Positions 13,246 through 24,000 of a DNA stretch of 64,000 bases are shown here, in pieces. Under the pieces are notes generated by a model, which was given only the letters and a program-made list of their open reading frames with translations, was not told the origin of the DNA and searched no databases. Every line of letters starts with the position of its first letter. Within the stretch, counting starts at the first letter, position 1. Location of the stretch: positions 255,384 to 319,383 of the forward strand of contig NHNW01000029.1 in NCBI GenBank assembly GCA_002786025.1, given 5' to 3'. Made by a program: the position numbers and the translations under genes. The stretch is from Zasmidium citrigriseum (taxonomy: Eukaryota; Ascomycota; Dothideomycetes; Mycosphaerellales; Mycosphaerellaceae).

Positions 13246-13522
13246 GCATCAAGGAGTCCCACTTGGAAGCGGCATGGCGACTAGCATAGCGACGGCAATA
13301 AAGCCATCTTGAAGAGCTTGATGTCATAAAGCTCCTTCTATTGATCGCATGTCTATGTTACATAGTCCCGACATCGATGCAGTGCTGGGACATCGATGGC
13401 AAGGTGCAGGCGGGATAGCGTCGGGCACGTTTGCGTGATCTCGACCGAACGTGTCCAGAGCTAAGCTAGCAGTCGGAGAACTGAACCGGATTGCGAGAGA
13501 CTCGCAAAGCAAAGTTCCACAA

Positions 13523-15143
13523 TTACATCCCCTCAAAGCCGCCATCATCGCCATCATCCGCATCACCTTCGCCCTCGATGATCTCCTTGGCCAACTCGCG
13601 CTCCCGCTCACGAGCCTTGGCCGCCTCTGCAATCTCTTGACGGTGCTTGTTCATTGGATATCTCATAGCCATGACACATTCATCTCTCATTCCAAGCAGC
13701 GCGCTGATTCGGGCGTGGAAAGCTTCCGAGGGCTCCGTAGTGCTGTAGGCATCTTTCTGTGGCATGGTCACCATGTGCCCATTTTGGTGGTCCAGGGATG
13801 CCTCGATGACACCGTCGCGAATAGCCTTTGCCGTGATGTATTCGGCCGACTCTTCAGAATCCACACCCAGTCGCGTGCAGATGTCACGCAGGGAGATGCG
13901 CGAGTATGACAGCGACAGCATACGCACACCCGTCTTGATAACGTTTTGTCGAAGACGCAGGATGAGAGTGTATGTGCCATCTTTTCTGAACTGAGCCTCA
14001 TTCACGCTAGCGCACTTCAAGAATGCTTGAAGGTCGCCAACACGCACTGCTTGCACAAGCTTGAAGTATGGGTAGAGGGCGGTCTCGAGCGAGGGCTGGC
14101 GGAAGAGCGAGCGGTCGGGGATGTCACCCATCAAGAGCTCTACCACAATGAGCAGCTTGGTAGCTTGCTGGTAGAAGCCAACAGCCGGGCCGGTTGTGGG
14201 AGACTTTCTCGTAGCAGACTCCAGATGCTCGTGCGCTTGTGTGTAGGCGAGCTGGATGGCGCGGATACGGCCAAGGTAGTACAAGTATCGGCATACTTGG
14301 TTGTTGGAGGCGGTCATCGGGAACTGGGTTTGGGCAACGAGAAGATCGGCTTGGGTGATGTCGGCGGTGCTGATGTAGTTTCGTAAGAGCAGGACTGTTA
14401 CCGCAGCCTGGGTGTCAGTATCCTTGCGCAAGACGGCTGATCGAAGAGCGGCAAGCAGCTTCGGTCTGGTGTCGATGACAGGCGACTGCTTTGACGGCGG
14501 CTTCGGGTCGAGGTTCTCATGGAAGAGGGCGTAGTAGAAGTAGGCTTTGGCGCCAATCTGGTCCAGCGTTCGTCGATTCCAGCTTCGGATCCTCTCGACG
14601 AAGTTCTCGCTGAAGTCCGCGCCCTTCTCATACTCGCCGTTATCGTAGAGGTAGACCTGATAAAGTCAGTATCTCATCGCGCTCTCTTCTCGCTGCTATC
14701 ACCAACCTGAACCAACACGCCCAGGTAAGCCCAGATCTCGGGATGTGTCTGCTCTTCTGGTGCATCCTTGACTGACAATGCCGCAACACCATTCTGTTGA
14801 TGCTTCTCCGGTAGCAACTCCTCCAATATTTGCCGTCCCCGATTTGATGACTTTGGGTATGCTGTTCGGATGCCGGCGATCAAGGCTTCTGGGAAGTTGG
14901 TGGCTTTGCGGAGGGTCGCGATGCTTCGGAGCGCTCTGAGAGTGAAGCGTGAATCAAAATTATCCACGGCTTGGTTGATGAGGGCGAAGTTGTTGGTGAT
15001 GACTGGTAATAGGTCTGTCAGTATGGCTGTTTGCGAGGCGGCAGAGGCGACGTACTGCGCTCCGGTGGCAGGTCAGGCGCCGGGCCAACGCTCTCCTCCT
15101 GCTTCTCGCCGTTGACGGCATCGACGTCCATCTTGTCCGCCAT
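13523..15143 (-). CDS. RPN3: 26S proteasome regulatory subunit Rpn3
   Basis: A non-ATPase lid subunit of the 19S regulatory particle. Three exons (15143-15056, 15002-14707, 14656-13523) give 505 residues, a normal length for Rpn3/PSMD3. The N-terminal helical repeats include FDSRFTLRALRSIATLRK. The middle shows NQVCRYLYYLGRIRAIQLAY, typical of Rpn3. The C-terminal PCI domain runs from about 250 to 430 and includes ISLRDICTRLGVDSEESAEY and DGVIEASLDHQNGHM. The protein ends in a charged tail with EGEGDADDGDDGGFEGM. The gene is read divergently from the kinetochore gene SPC34, with 263 bp between the two start codons, so the promoter is probably shared. Confidence 0.95.
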
Positions 15144-15406
15144 CGTGATCAATCAAACGGGGCGGAAGGGGTGGTGTGGGTGTTGTGGTGGATGTCGTGT
15201 GCTTGTTGGTGATGCAGCAACAGCAGCCGTCGAGCTCTCACGGCGTTGCTGCCGCCGCTCGGTCTCGCTTCGCGGCTCAGCTTCGGATGTTTTGTTGTCG
15301 TCACATGTCAAAACGCGCTCTCCTGCTTTTCTCCGCGACAATAGCCACCAGATTCAGGGAAAGGCCTCCAGAACTTCCTACGGACGTGTCAAAATACGGG
15401 AGAAAC

Positions 15407-16141
15407 ATGGCGTCCCTCCTCAACTCGCATCTCGAGCAGATCTCGCTCTGTGCGCAATCCATCGGCGAGCTGCCCTTCCAAGGACCCAAGATCTTCACCA
15501 ATGCGCTTCTCTCCCAGCACGACATCACTGCTTTGATACGAGATACGGAAGCGCATGAGAGGGCTCTTTTCCATCTGGCACCGCCTCCACTGCCTAGCAA
15601 ATCCGCAGCTCAGGACTTCGTAGCCGGACCTCCAAGTGGCCCAGCACAATCGACAAGCTCTCGCAGAGCAACGGTCTATGGAACGCGGCAACCAAAGAGC
15701 AAAGCCGTTGCTGCCGTATTAGGCGGCGAGCTCTACCAACGGACCAGGAAGGAAGGTGCTGCAGTTCGTCAGAAGGGTGAAGTGGATGTCGAAGTTTTAC
15801 TCGAAGGCGCTGAAAGATTGCTGGCTGTGTACCCAATCCCGGGCGCTGCGGATCGCATTACCCAGCTGAGACGACGGCACCAGCAACTGGCTGCAAACAT
15901 TGCACACTACGAGACTGTGGTCGGCCAGCAAAGCGCGCAGCTAGCCAGCATGAACCAACCCACCTACGACGATATTGACGAGGAGCTTGCAGACGATGAG
16001 CCTGCAACCTCGGCTGCTCCTATGACCAAGGAAGATCTCGAGCGCGAGGAGGCAGAGATCCAGGAACTGGAGCGCAAGAAGAAGACTTTGGAAGACCGAG
16101 TGACTGGAATGGAGCGGGATCTGGGTGGCTTAATGAGGTAG
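15407..16141 (+). CDS. SPC34: DASH/Dam1 complex subunit Spc34
   Basis: A subunit of the ten-protein DASH (Dam1) ring complex that couples kinetochores to spindle microtubules in fungi. One exon, 244 residues from the ATG at 15407. Family features are the N-terminal LNSHLEQISLCAQSIGELPF and KIFTNALLSQHDITALIRDT, and a C-terminal coiled coil from about 195 onward (EDLEREEAEIQELERKKKTL). The open frame continues upstream of this ATG, but the family signature begins right after it, so this start is preferred. It shares a short divergent promoter with RPN3. Confidence 0.9.
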   Translation: MASLLNSHLEQISLCAQSIGELPFQGPKIFTNALLSQHDITALIRDTEAHERALFHLAPPPLPSKSAAQDFVAGPPSGPAQSTSSRRATVYGTRQPKSKAVAAVLGGELYQRTRKEGAAVRQKGEVDVEVLLEGAERLLAVYPIPGAADRITQLRRRHQQLAANIAHYETVVGQQSAQLASMNQPTYDDIDEELADDEPATSAAPMTKEDLEREEAEIQELERKKKTLEDRVTGMERDLGGLMR

Positions 16142-16415
16142 CCATCCTGCATCTTGTTCGCGTGGCTTCGATCTGGATTTGAGGATGTGTTCACGAAATC
16201 CCTCTCTTCACGATGGGTGCCAAGAGCGCATTCACGATCCAGCCATTGGCAGCGACTTCTCCTGTTCACCAGCAGCTCAAGCATAGCATGACTATTGACG
16301 AACAACTTCCCGGGCGAGGGAGGGAATACGGCCAATCTGCGCTCGTGGCCATAAAGTGCCCTCCTGGCCATGGATCCTTTCAACGCACCATCAAGAACAT
16401 CAGCGCGCGATCAAA

Positions 16416-16950
16416 ATGTCAGACAGGAAGAATACCGATCATGTTGAACCTCCAACTCCCAGGACGTCGAAGGCCAAGGCTCCAGAAATCCACCGCGAAT
16501 CGACGTTGTTCGAAGAGCTCGTTCCCCAGCAAGCCACGCCTGATCAGCAGCTCTCGCCTACTGCCACTAGCTTTGACCCACGACGTATCAAGCGTGATTC
16601 GAAGTCCATGGAATACACAGAAGAGCGCACTTTGCGTAACCAGATACTATGTGAGTGCTTTGCAACGAGAGCCACTGGTGTATGGCAGCTGACATAACCC
16701 AGGTGCGGCGAGAGATCTGTATCCCTCTTCAGACTGTGCTCAAGGGATAGCTGATCTCCACAGCGACTTCGCCGTCCTTGTAGGCGGGGAGTTTGGTGTT
16801 TTCCGTGCAGACCTGTACATCTTCGAGCACGAAGGATACGTATGGGGCGTGCCAGCAGCCACTAGAGTCGGCGCTCTACGGATGCTTTTGACACGACTGA
16901 CGGACCATTTGGAGAACTGGCAGTGCAATAAGGCTCTTGCTGGTCAGTGA
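16416..16950 (+). CDS. conserved-looking hypothetical protein
   Basis: Two exons (16416-16650 and 16703-16950) encode 160 residues. The intron has GTGAGT and CAG ends and joins in frame at a cysteine codon. The first 70 residues are polar and probably disordered, rich in Pro, Thr and charged residues. The second exon encodes a compact mixed region with aromatic residues (FAVLVGGEFGVFRADLYIFE, then GYVWGVPAATRVGALRMLLT) ending CNKALAGQ. A GTCAGT just before the stop could be another donor, so a longer C-terminus is possible. I do not recognise the family. It follows SPC34 on the same strand. Confidence 0.55.
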
Positions 16951-17379
16951 TATGTCGGCTGATAGTTGATAGTGGACGGTATCCTAACGATTTCCTAATG
17001 ACTCTTCAAGCTTCAATGCTACCTTGTCTGTTTGGTCGGTGCCTTTTGGAACAGCTATGTGTGTGACTGTTGAGCAGTGAGTCAGCGTTACGATGTTTGT
17101 GCTACCAGAGAAGACTCATAGACTCAAGCTTGCGATCCGTTTGGCTGCCGGCCTCCCCGAAGACAGTGCCATAGCTGCGGTACTGTCGAGCAAACAGATG
17201 CCATCGATACCGATAGGACACATGGGAAAAGCAAAGCTATTCGATAGCTCTCGCCACCTTCATACCAGGACTCGCCAAGCCAATGCTATTTGTCCTTCAA
17301 ACATGAGTCCTCGAAGCTGGCATATATAAGGCCACTTCGTGTCCCACATAGCACGAGTGCGCCCACCAGACATCCAACG
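16951..17379. other. intergenic with a TATA box
   Basis: About 430 bp. A clear TATA element (CATATATAAG, 17321-17330) lies about 50 bp before the next start codon. I see nothing else. Confidence 0.45.
17321..17330 (+). promoter_or_regulatory. TATA box of a small orphan gene
   Basis: CATATATAAG lies 50-59 bp upstream of the ATG at 17380, a good distance for a short leader. It rules out the longer reading that begins at 17290. Confidence 0.5.
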
Positions 17380-17730
17380 ATGCCTTCACCACACCACCGA
17401 TCCAGCAAGTCCTCCAAGCCACATCGCAGCAGCTCGAAAACCCTTGACCAGATGACCCAGCCGAGCACGAGGCACCATTCCACCACCCATCATCAGAGCA
17501 GCAAAGCAGTCGCCTCCAGCTCTCAGCACAGATCCTCTTCTTCGTCAAAGGAACCTGACTTGACCATTCGCTCACAACACACCGCCAGCGACGGGAGCTA
17601 CAGGCGTAACACGCTCGAAGTCTACGAGGATGGCAGTTATACTCAGACCGAGATCACAGGCACGTCGGGGAATAGGCGCAGGTTGATGGAGAGATGTGAG
17701 AAGGCTATTGAGCGGGCGTTGGGTCGTTGA
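17380..17730 (+). CDS. small Ser/His-rich orphan protein
   Basis: One exon, 116 residues. The N-terminal 65 residues are dominated by Ser, His, Lys and Thr (HHRSSKSSKPHRSSSK and similar runs) and look disordered. The C-terminal part is more ordered, with YRRNTLEVYEDGSYTQTEIT and a basic helix ending MERCEKAIERALGR. A TATA box stands 50 bp upstream. No family is recognised; the DGSY...TE pattern suggests a short beta-hairpin. Confidence 0.45.
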   Translation: MPSPHHRSSKSSKPHRSSSKTLDQMTQPSTRHHSTTHHQSSKAVASSSQHRSSSSSKEPDLTIRSQHTASDGSYRRNTLEVYEDGSYTQTEITGTSGNRRRLMERCEKAIERALGR

Positions 17731-18041
17731 TAAGCACTTCAAGAATGTGAAAGAAGGTTGAGATACCGGGAGCTGGATTTTGCATAAGCACGGCCTGGTA
17801 GTATTCAGGATGGAACTGCTGGCAGGGCTGCGATGGTTGGCGCACAAGACTGTGAAAGTTTCTCGGGAAGAACAACAATTCCTTACTCGGAGCATTTGCA
17901 GAGAATTGTGATTACGGCCCACGACTTACGATTTTATGCATGGCAGGGGGGTTTTGGTGGCATATGGCGTTGGACTGGATATGAGCACAGCACAGGCGAA
18001 GAGTGTTAGACTTGATGAATTGAAAAGATCCTTAGACCATC

Positions 18042-18161
18042 ACATACGACCACAGGTCACTGAAAAATCTGGATCCCGTCCGCTCTCCGATCTGATAAGC
18101 AGTGAACCGCCTGATTAGTACTGTAGTGGGTGACCATACGGGAATCCCGGGTGTTGTATGT
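18042..18161 (+). rRNA. 5S ribosomal RNA
   Basis: A 120-nt match to the fungal 5S pattern. The ends ACATACGAC and GTTGTATGT pair to form helix I. The middle carries the strongly conserved GATCCCGTCCGCTCTCC and GATAAGC blocks. The internal promoter region reads TTAGTACT...GTGGGTGACC, and GGAATCCCGGGTG closes helix V with CGCCTG. Helix IV pairs CTGTA-TGG with CCATACGG if one G is bulged. A T-run follows at once. Single dispersed 5S genes are usual in Pezizomycotina. The bulge leaves a small chance that this is a divergent variant or pseudogene. Confidence 0.9.
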
Positions 18162-18173
18162 TTTTGCCTTTTT
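18161..18173 (+). terminator. Pol III terminator of the 5S gene
   Basis: Two runs of five T residues (18161-18165 and 18169-18173) directly follow the 5S gene, as expected for RNA polymerase III termination. Confidence 0.75.
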
Positions 18174-18391
18174 GCTCAACACCTATCTCTCGACTTGCGG
18201 TCCATGAAATTCTCTTTTTGCGTCTATGGAATGTGGAATTGGTGGTCAGGTGCGGTGTGGTGATGAATTTGAACATTCACTCCACAAGATTAGCCTTCAA
18301 CTAGTGCGCCAGGGTCAAAACTCAATGCATTGCTCATCAGCACACGACTACGTAGCTCATCACACACTCGGAACATCATTTCAATCGACGC

Positions 18392-20333
18392 TCAGCCTTG
18401 CCTGTTCTCATGCGCAGTCACAATAATATCGCCTTTGCCAGGAGTGACCTGCTGCTCCATCGAGTTCCTCTCCACATCGTCAATATTCTTCGTCGGCACA
18501 TGACCAAACAGCTCGTCCATCTTTTCCAAACTAATGCCCTTCGTCTCAGGGATCAAGAACCAAGTAAAGATGAACATGCTGAAGCAGAACGTGCCGTAGA
18601 TGAAGTATGCACTAGGGAGGTGTCAGTCAGCGTCGAACGCTCGGGAGTAGGATTCGGACTTACCCATAGCCACCCTCTCCGACGGTAGCGATCATATTCG
18701 GCGTGGCCCTCGCAACAACAAAGTTGAACAGCCATTGCGTCGCCGCGCCCAGGGCAACGTTCAGCGCCCTCAACCTTGCCGTCGGGATCTCGCTGACGTA
18801 GATCCAGCATACGGGTCCCCAGCCGAATTGGAAGAACACAGCGAAGAGGTAGATGCATACAATCGCGACGTAGCCGGCGGGCGGGACAGGAACGTCTGGC
18901 TTCGGTGGATCAACACGGACGTAGATGCCAATGTAGTACATGCAGAGGCCCTGGGCAATGGAGGTCCAGAGGAGGGATCTGCGGCGGCCGAGGGAGTCGG
19001 CAGCGAGGGCGAGGAAGAGGGCGCAGCCGACCATCTTGAGGACGCCGTAGATGCCGGTGGCGAAGAGGGAGGATTCTTGCCCGGAGAGGCCGATGTTGGA
19101 GAAGATTTGGGGCGCCTGCACAGTCAAAATGTTAGACTCGTTGTCGTGCGGTAGCCCTTGGCTCGACGTTTCATAGTACTCACGTAGTAGTTGATGGCAT
19201 TGGTACCTATCAGAGACATTAGACTCATTATCCATCGTATAGCAGTGCTTGGACGTACCTGTCATCTGCTGGCAGATCATCAACCCAACAGTGATAAGCG
19301 CACGCTTGCGGTTGCCGGGTATGGTGACCATCTCTTTCACAAGATCCTTGAAGCTCGAGCCTCCAACGAGACGACGCTCATACTCCAACTGATCAAACAT
19401 CTCCTTGATCTCCTCTTGCACGTATGGGTGGGACTGCGGAAGGTTTCGGACTTTGGAGAGGACGGCAGTGGATTCTTCCCATCGATCTTGGCGGGCGAGC
19501 CTGTTGCCAGTCAGATCATGCAAGCAATGTGCGAGGTTGTGTGTGCTTACCATCGAGGAGTCTCACTGCTGAGGAACATGCCGAAGAAGAGAATGACCGC
19601 AGGGAGGGCTTGGAGAGACAAGGGCACAACGTATTGAACAGTGCCGGAGCTGTGTAGGAGGGAGCCGTAGTTGATCCAGAAGGCAATGCAGATGCCCGTG
19701 ACGATGAAGAATTGGTACATGCCGGTGAGAGCACCACGGATAGCTCGAGGGGCGTTCTCGGATGTGTACAGGGGTGTGATCATGGAGGCGCCGCCGACAC
19801 CGACACCAGCGATGAATCTGATGTACCTTAGCATCTTCTCTACTGAGCTCCTCAACGAGAGTGTGGACATACCTTCCGATATACATGACAGGGAAGTGGC
19901 CTTCAGCAGCAGCCTGCATGACTGATCCAATCGTCGCCAGAATCGCAGCAATCATCAAACCCCACCGACGACCAAGTCGGTCGGCAACCAACCCAGCGAG
20001 CAGGGCACCCAGAAAGCAACCGGCTTGAAGGGTGGATACGATATTGGCCTCTAAGTTGGCGGAGAGAGTCTTGTTCTCATTAGCCTTGGGCAGGCCGTAC
20101 TTTTCTCTGAATGGGTCGAGCTTCAGGACACCGCCGATGATACCTAAGTGAAAGATCATCAGCAACGACATTTCACAGTGCCCTGTGCTCCCTCGTTACT
20201 TACCGGTGTCCATTCCAAACAGCATGCCGCCAAAGCAGGCACTGGCGCAAAGAAGGTAGACCCTCCAGTTGTAGATCTCCTTGGGATCATTCTTCGCCGC
20301 CTCATTGCGAATGATCTTCTGGATGAAACCCAT
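18392..20333 (-). CDS. MFS sugar transporter
   Basis: A twelve-helix plasma-membrane carrier of the sugar porter family, expected to move hexoses or related polyols with protons. Seven exons (20333-20204, 20143-19873, 19817-19551, 19500-19259, 19206-19184, 19115-18664, 18611-18392) give 534 residues, and every junction keeps the frame. Family signatures are [20 protein letters not shown] at the first helix, DRLGRRWG between helices 2 and 3, a [14 protein letters not shown] loop, SSETPRW before the central loop, [17 protein letters not shown] across the tiny 23-nt exon, and [16 protein letters not shown] after helix 12. The specific sugar is unknown; quinate- and hexose-type fungal carriers share these motifs. 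Confidence 0.93.
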
Positions 20334-21081
20334 CTTGACCTTGACCTGTCAAACAAAAGTCGAGTATTGCAAGAGAAGAAGAACGACGACTCGTCCCCTC
20401 GAGCTGTTCCACGATCATATATATCACGACACGGGTAATACTCACCTCTTGGCATCCACGCCCCCGGGTCAAAGCTGTCCGCTCAAAGCTCCCACCACCA
20501 AGACAAAGAGCAGGTTCCCTCGTGGCAGCACGCACGTGAGCCTTCCACGCCAAGTGGAACTAGCCATCGCATCTGCATTGTACCCCAGCCCGCGACCCCA
20601 GATCCCCGCGTTGCCCAGACGGAGCATGCACTCCGCTGCATGGCCAGTGGCCTAGGCTCGTCCCAAAAGAGCCTTGCTAGACATTTCTCCGTCAATGGAA
20701 GTTTTCCCTCAGCGCCAGCCAAGGCTGAGATGTTGTACAAGAGCAGATAAGCTCTTTGGGGAGGGAGGTCGTTTGGGGGTGTCAATCTCTTGATGTCAGT
20801 TGCAAGCGAGGGAGATCTAGAGGCGGCTGAACGAAGGTTAGCACTTTTTGGACAAAGAAGACGTTGGGGGTCTTTGATGGTGTCTAGTCCGCTCTTGTTC
20901 TGGAAAAGCGCCGTTCGATTGTTGTGGACTTTGAATGCGAACCATTCCCAGGATTCTTGCCTCGCGGCTCTATCTGTATGCAGAGGTAATTTGTACATGC
21001 TAGCAAAGTCAGTAGACAACGCCCACGCTATGCATGAAACGATACCTTCCAATTGGAATCCGATCATACTTCCAACAAACA
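20334..21081. other. intergenic
   Basis: About 750 bp holding the promoter of the sugar transporter and the 3' flank of UTP20. A 230-residue open frame on the minus strand here overlaps the UTP20 end and has no family resemblance. I see no other feature. Confidence 0.4.
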
Positions 21082-24000
21082 TTACCAGCCTCGTCTCCTC
21101 CCTCTCGCCTCCATGCCCTTGGCCTTCTGCTTCAACTTCTTGCCCTCGTACTTCCTCTTCTTCTCCCGTGCCCACTTCTCCGGTTCACTGACAGCCTCAA
21201 TCCTCCTCTTACGTCTCCTCTCATCACGTCTCTCCTTGGCTGCACTCCGAGTCTCCGCTAACGCAGCTACGTACGCCTCCGATCCGATCTTCTTCTGTAT
21301 GAGCTCGAGCGCTTCGTCTGCCTTGTCTTGCAGAGCTTTGTGCATCTCCCCAGGTGGCTTAGGGACTGTGGGATCCGTGAGGGCGTAGAGTGGTCGCAGT
21401 ATCGCTTGCAGATCGGGAATGTCAGACAGCTGGTTGAGCAGAGCAGCGAGAGCCTGCAATGCGGCGGTTCGAGAGACAATTGAGAACTTGTCAGCCATCA
21501 ACATGGATGATAGTCGGCGCATGAGACGGGCCAAAGCTGACGTTTCCGAGCTCTGTCCGTCTTCTCCCTTGTCGACTTCTTCGTCCTCTTCGTCGTCTGA
21601 CTCGCCATCCTTTTGAGAATTGTCGTTCCAAGGCATCTCATTGGCAGCGAAGCATCGGCCCAAGAAGACTAAGTTGCGCACGATCTGCGTCGTCAGAGAC
21701 TCGCTGGTAGCAAGAGATACCGCTCGAAGCGCTCTCAAGTTGACAGCGCAAAGACGTCGCATGTCCTCAGCACCAATCTCCAAACCTCCTGATCCTCGAA
21801 GCGGCAAGCCAGAAAGTCCATCCGCAGTCTTCGAAGATGTACTGGCAACGTCGGTGAAGAATGTCCCCAGTAGTGCGGCAACAGACTCTTGTACCTCGGC
21901 GTCATCGGATGAAGGTATTTGCTGAATGGACTGCCAAAGGTCTGCAGAAGCTCGAGCAAAGCCAGCTCCAGGAGCGGTCTCCACCAGAATGCCAAAGGTC
22001 TTCAAGGCGTCCTGAATGAGCTGAGGCTCTGTGATCTCGCCTTCTTCAACGCAGTCAGCAATGATGGCTTCAATCTTGTCACGCAGCCCTTCCACTCGCT
22101 TCTGCGGCAATTCTCTTGTGCGAAGGAGGACCGACCAGCATTGCAGCGCACCAGCCTTGATGGTCGACTTTTTCTCTTTCTTCAGCCACGTGTCCATGAG
22201 GGACAATGACTGCGTCAACTGTGCATCGCCGGCGTTCTCAAAGAGCTTGCCCACCAGAATCCGAGCCATGTCGCGGCATGAATGGTCGGAGTCACTGATT
22301 AGGACGGGCAGTAGCGAGACAAAGATTCGCGGACTGATCTCAGCCAGCACATCGTCTCCAATCTTACCCAGCATCAGGTTCAAGAATTCCATGACGCTCT
22401 GTCGACCAGCAGCATGCTCGTACTGCAAATTGCCAACCAGGAATGAGGTCTGCTTCTGCCAGCGGTCCTTTCCCTGAGGGAACTCCATAACAAATTGCAG
22501 ATATGCACTCCTGGCACTCTCTCTGATCGTTCGATCCGGGCTTGTCACCATTGCCTTGCCGACTTCATCCATGGTCTCATACACTTCAGTGATGACAATC
22601 TTGCGGCCCAAGATGGCACGGAGGAACTTGTAGATGATGCCCTGCCGGTCGGGTTCGTCGATGTCGGTCTTGATACGCTTCAAGATGAGCGCAATGTCTT
22701 TCTCCTTCACCTCAACTGAGCGCTTCTCTCGAAGTACCGACGTAATGAGCTCAAGTGCAGCTTTCACAGCATCGGTGGTCATGTTTGGTGCCCCTTTGAT
22801 CATAGCAACCGCCTCCTTGACATATACTGGAGCATTCGCCTCGAGCTGCGGGAGCGGAACTCTCATGATCGTGGAGAGAAATCTTACAGCAGACAATTTG
22901 ACCTCCTCTTGCCCTTGGATCAATGCATCACCAGCCATTGGCAGGAATCCAGCCATATTCTGCGGCGTTTGGAGGTCCTCGTGACGTCGTACGACCTTGC
23001 GAAGGAGGTTGAGTGCAAAGCTAACCAGCTTGAATCGATAAGAGGTTGTCGCGCCCTTGGTCTTGGACTTCTTGGGCTCTTCTGGCTTGACAAGGTACCT
23101 GTTGGCACGTTCATCGATCTTGGCTTCTTTTGCAGGCCCAGCTGATTCTTCCGCGTAGACTTGACTGACGATCTCCCAGCAGAAAGCGAGCATTTCTCTG
23201 CTGTCGGATGCCGGATTTTGATCCAAGCCTTTGCGAAGCCGGGCGAGAAGTTCGTCAATCTTCTTCACGGTCTTCAGGTCGAGCTTCTCGGAAAGCAGCG
23301 ACCTGATAGGACGTACAAGTTCGCCCAGCTTTTGAACAGCCGTAACTCGCGCAAGCAGCTCCATTGTGTCAAAGCTCTTGCTGCTTTTGACTTCCTTCAT
23401 GCCGCTCTTGTACTCTTCAGCGTCTTTCTCCTGGCCTGTGACGCCAAAGATATCGTCCATGATGACCATCATGAGATCGGGCAGGCACTCATCCAGATCA
23501 CCCGGTGCAAAAGAGCCATCAACCAGCAACGTGTGTACCGTGAATGACAATACGTGGAGCTGGTATCCGCGCTTGAGAGCACTTCGTAGCTCCTTCAGAA
23601 TGAAACCAAAGAATCGAGACCCAATCAGCGCTGAAATCGAAGCAAGCGCTTTCCTGGTCTGATCGCGTGCCTCCTGTGCTCGACTTCTCAGCACATGAGA
23701 TACGTCTGTGAGCACTGCTGGAAGACGTGCGATGAGCTCAGATTCGGGCAGTGCGAGCATCAGCTTGACAATCGTGACGGCCACCGGCATGCGCCTATCG
23801 ACTGTAGATTCATCTTTTTGATGCAGATACTCCAGCAGCGGCGGGAGGTAATCGTCAACGATAGCCTGGGCAGGGTACGTATCGTGTATCCCATCTACCA
23901 TCGCGCCAAGCAGGCGAAGCACAGTCTTTTCCAGATCGACCTTGGATTTGAGGTAGCTGGTGTACCGCAGGAACGTGGCCCGAAAGGCCTGACGATTTAG

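Noticed and set aside
20483..21175. 230-codon open frame on the minus strand
   Set aside because: Overlaps the 3' end of UTP20, and the translation has no domain-like pattern.
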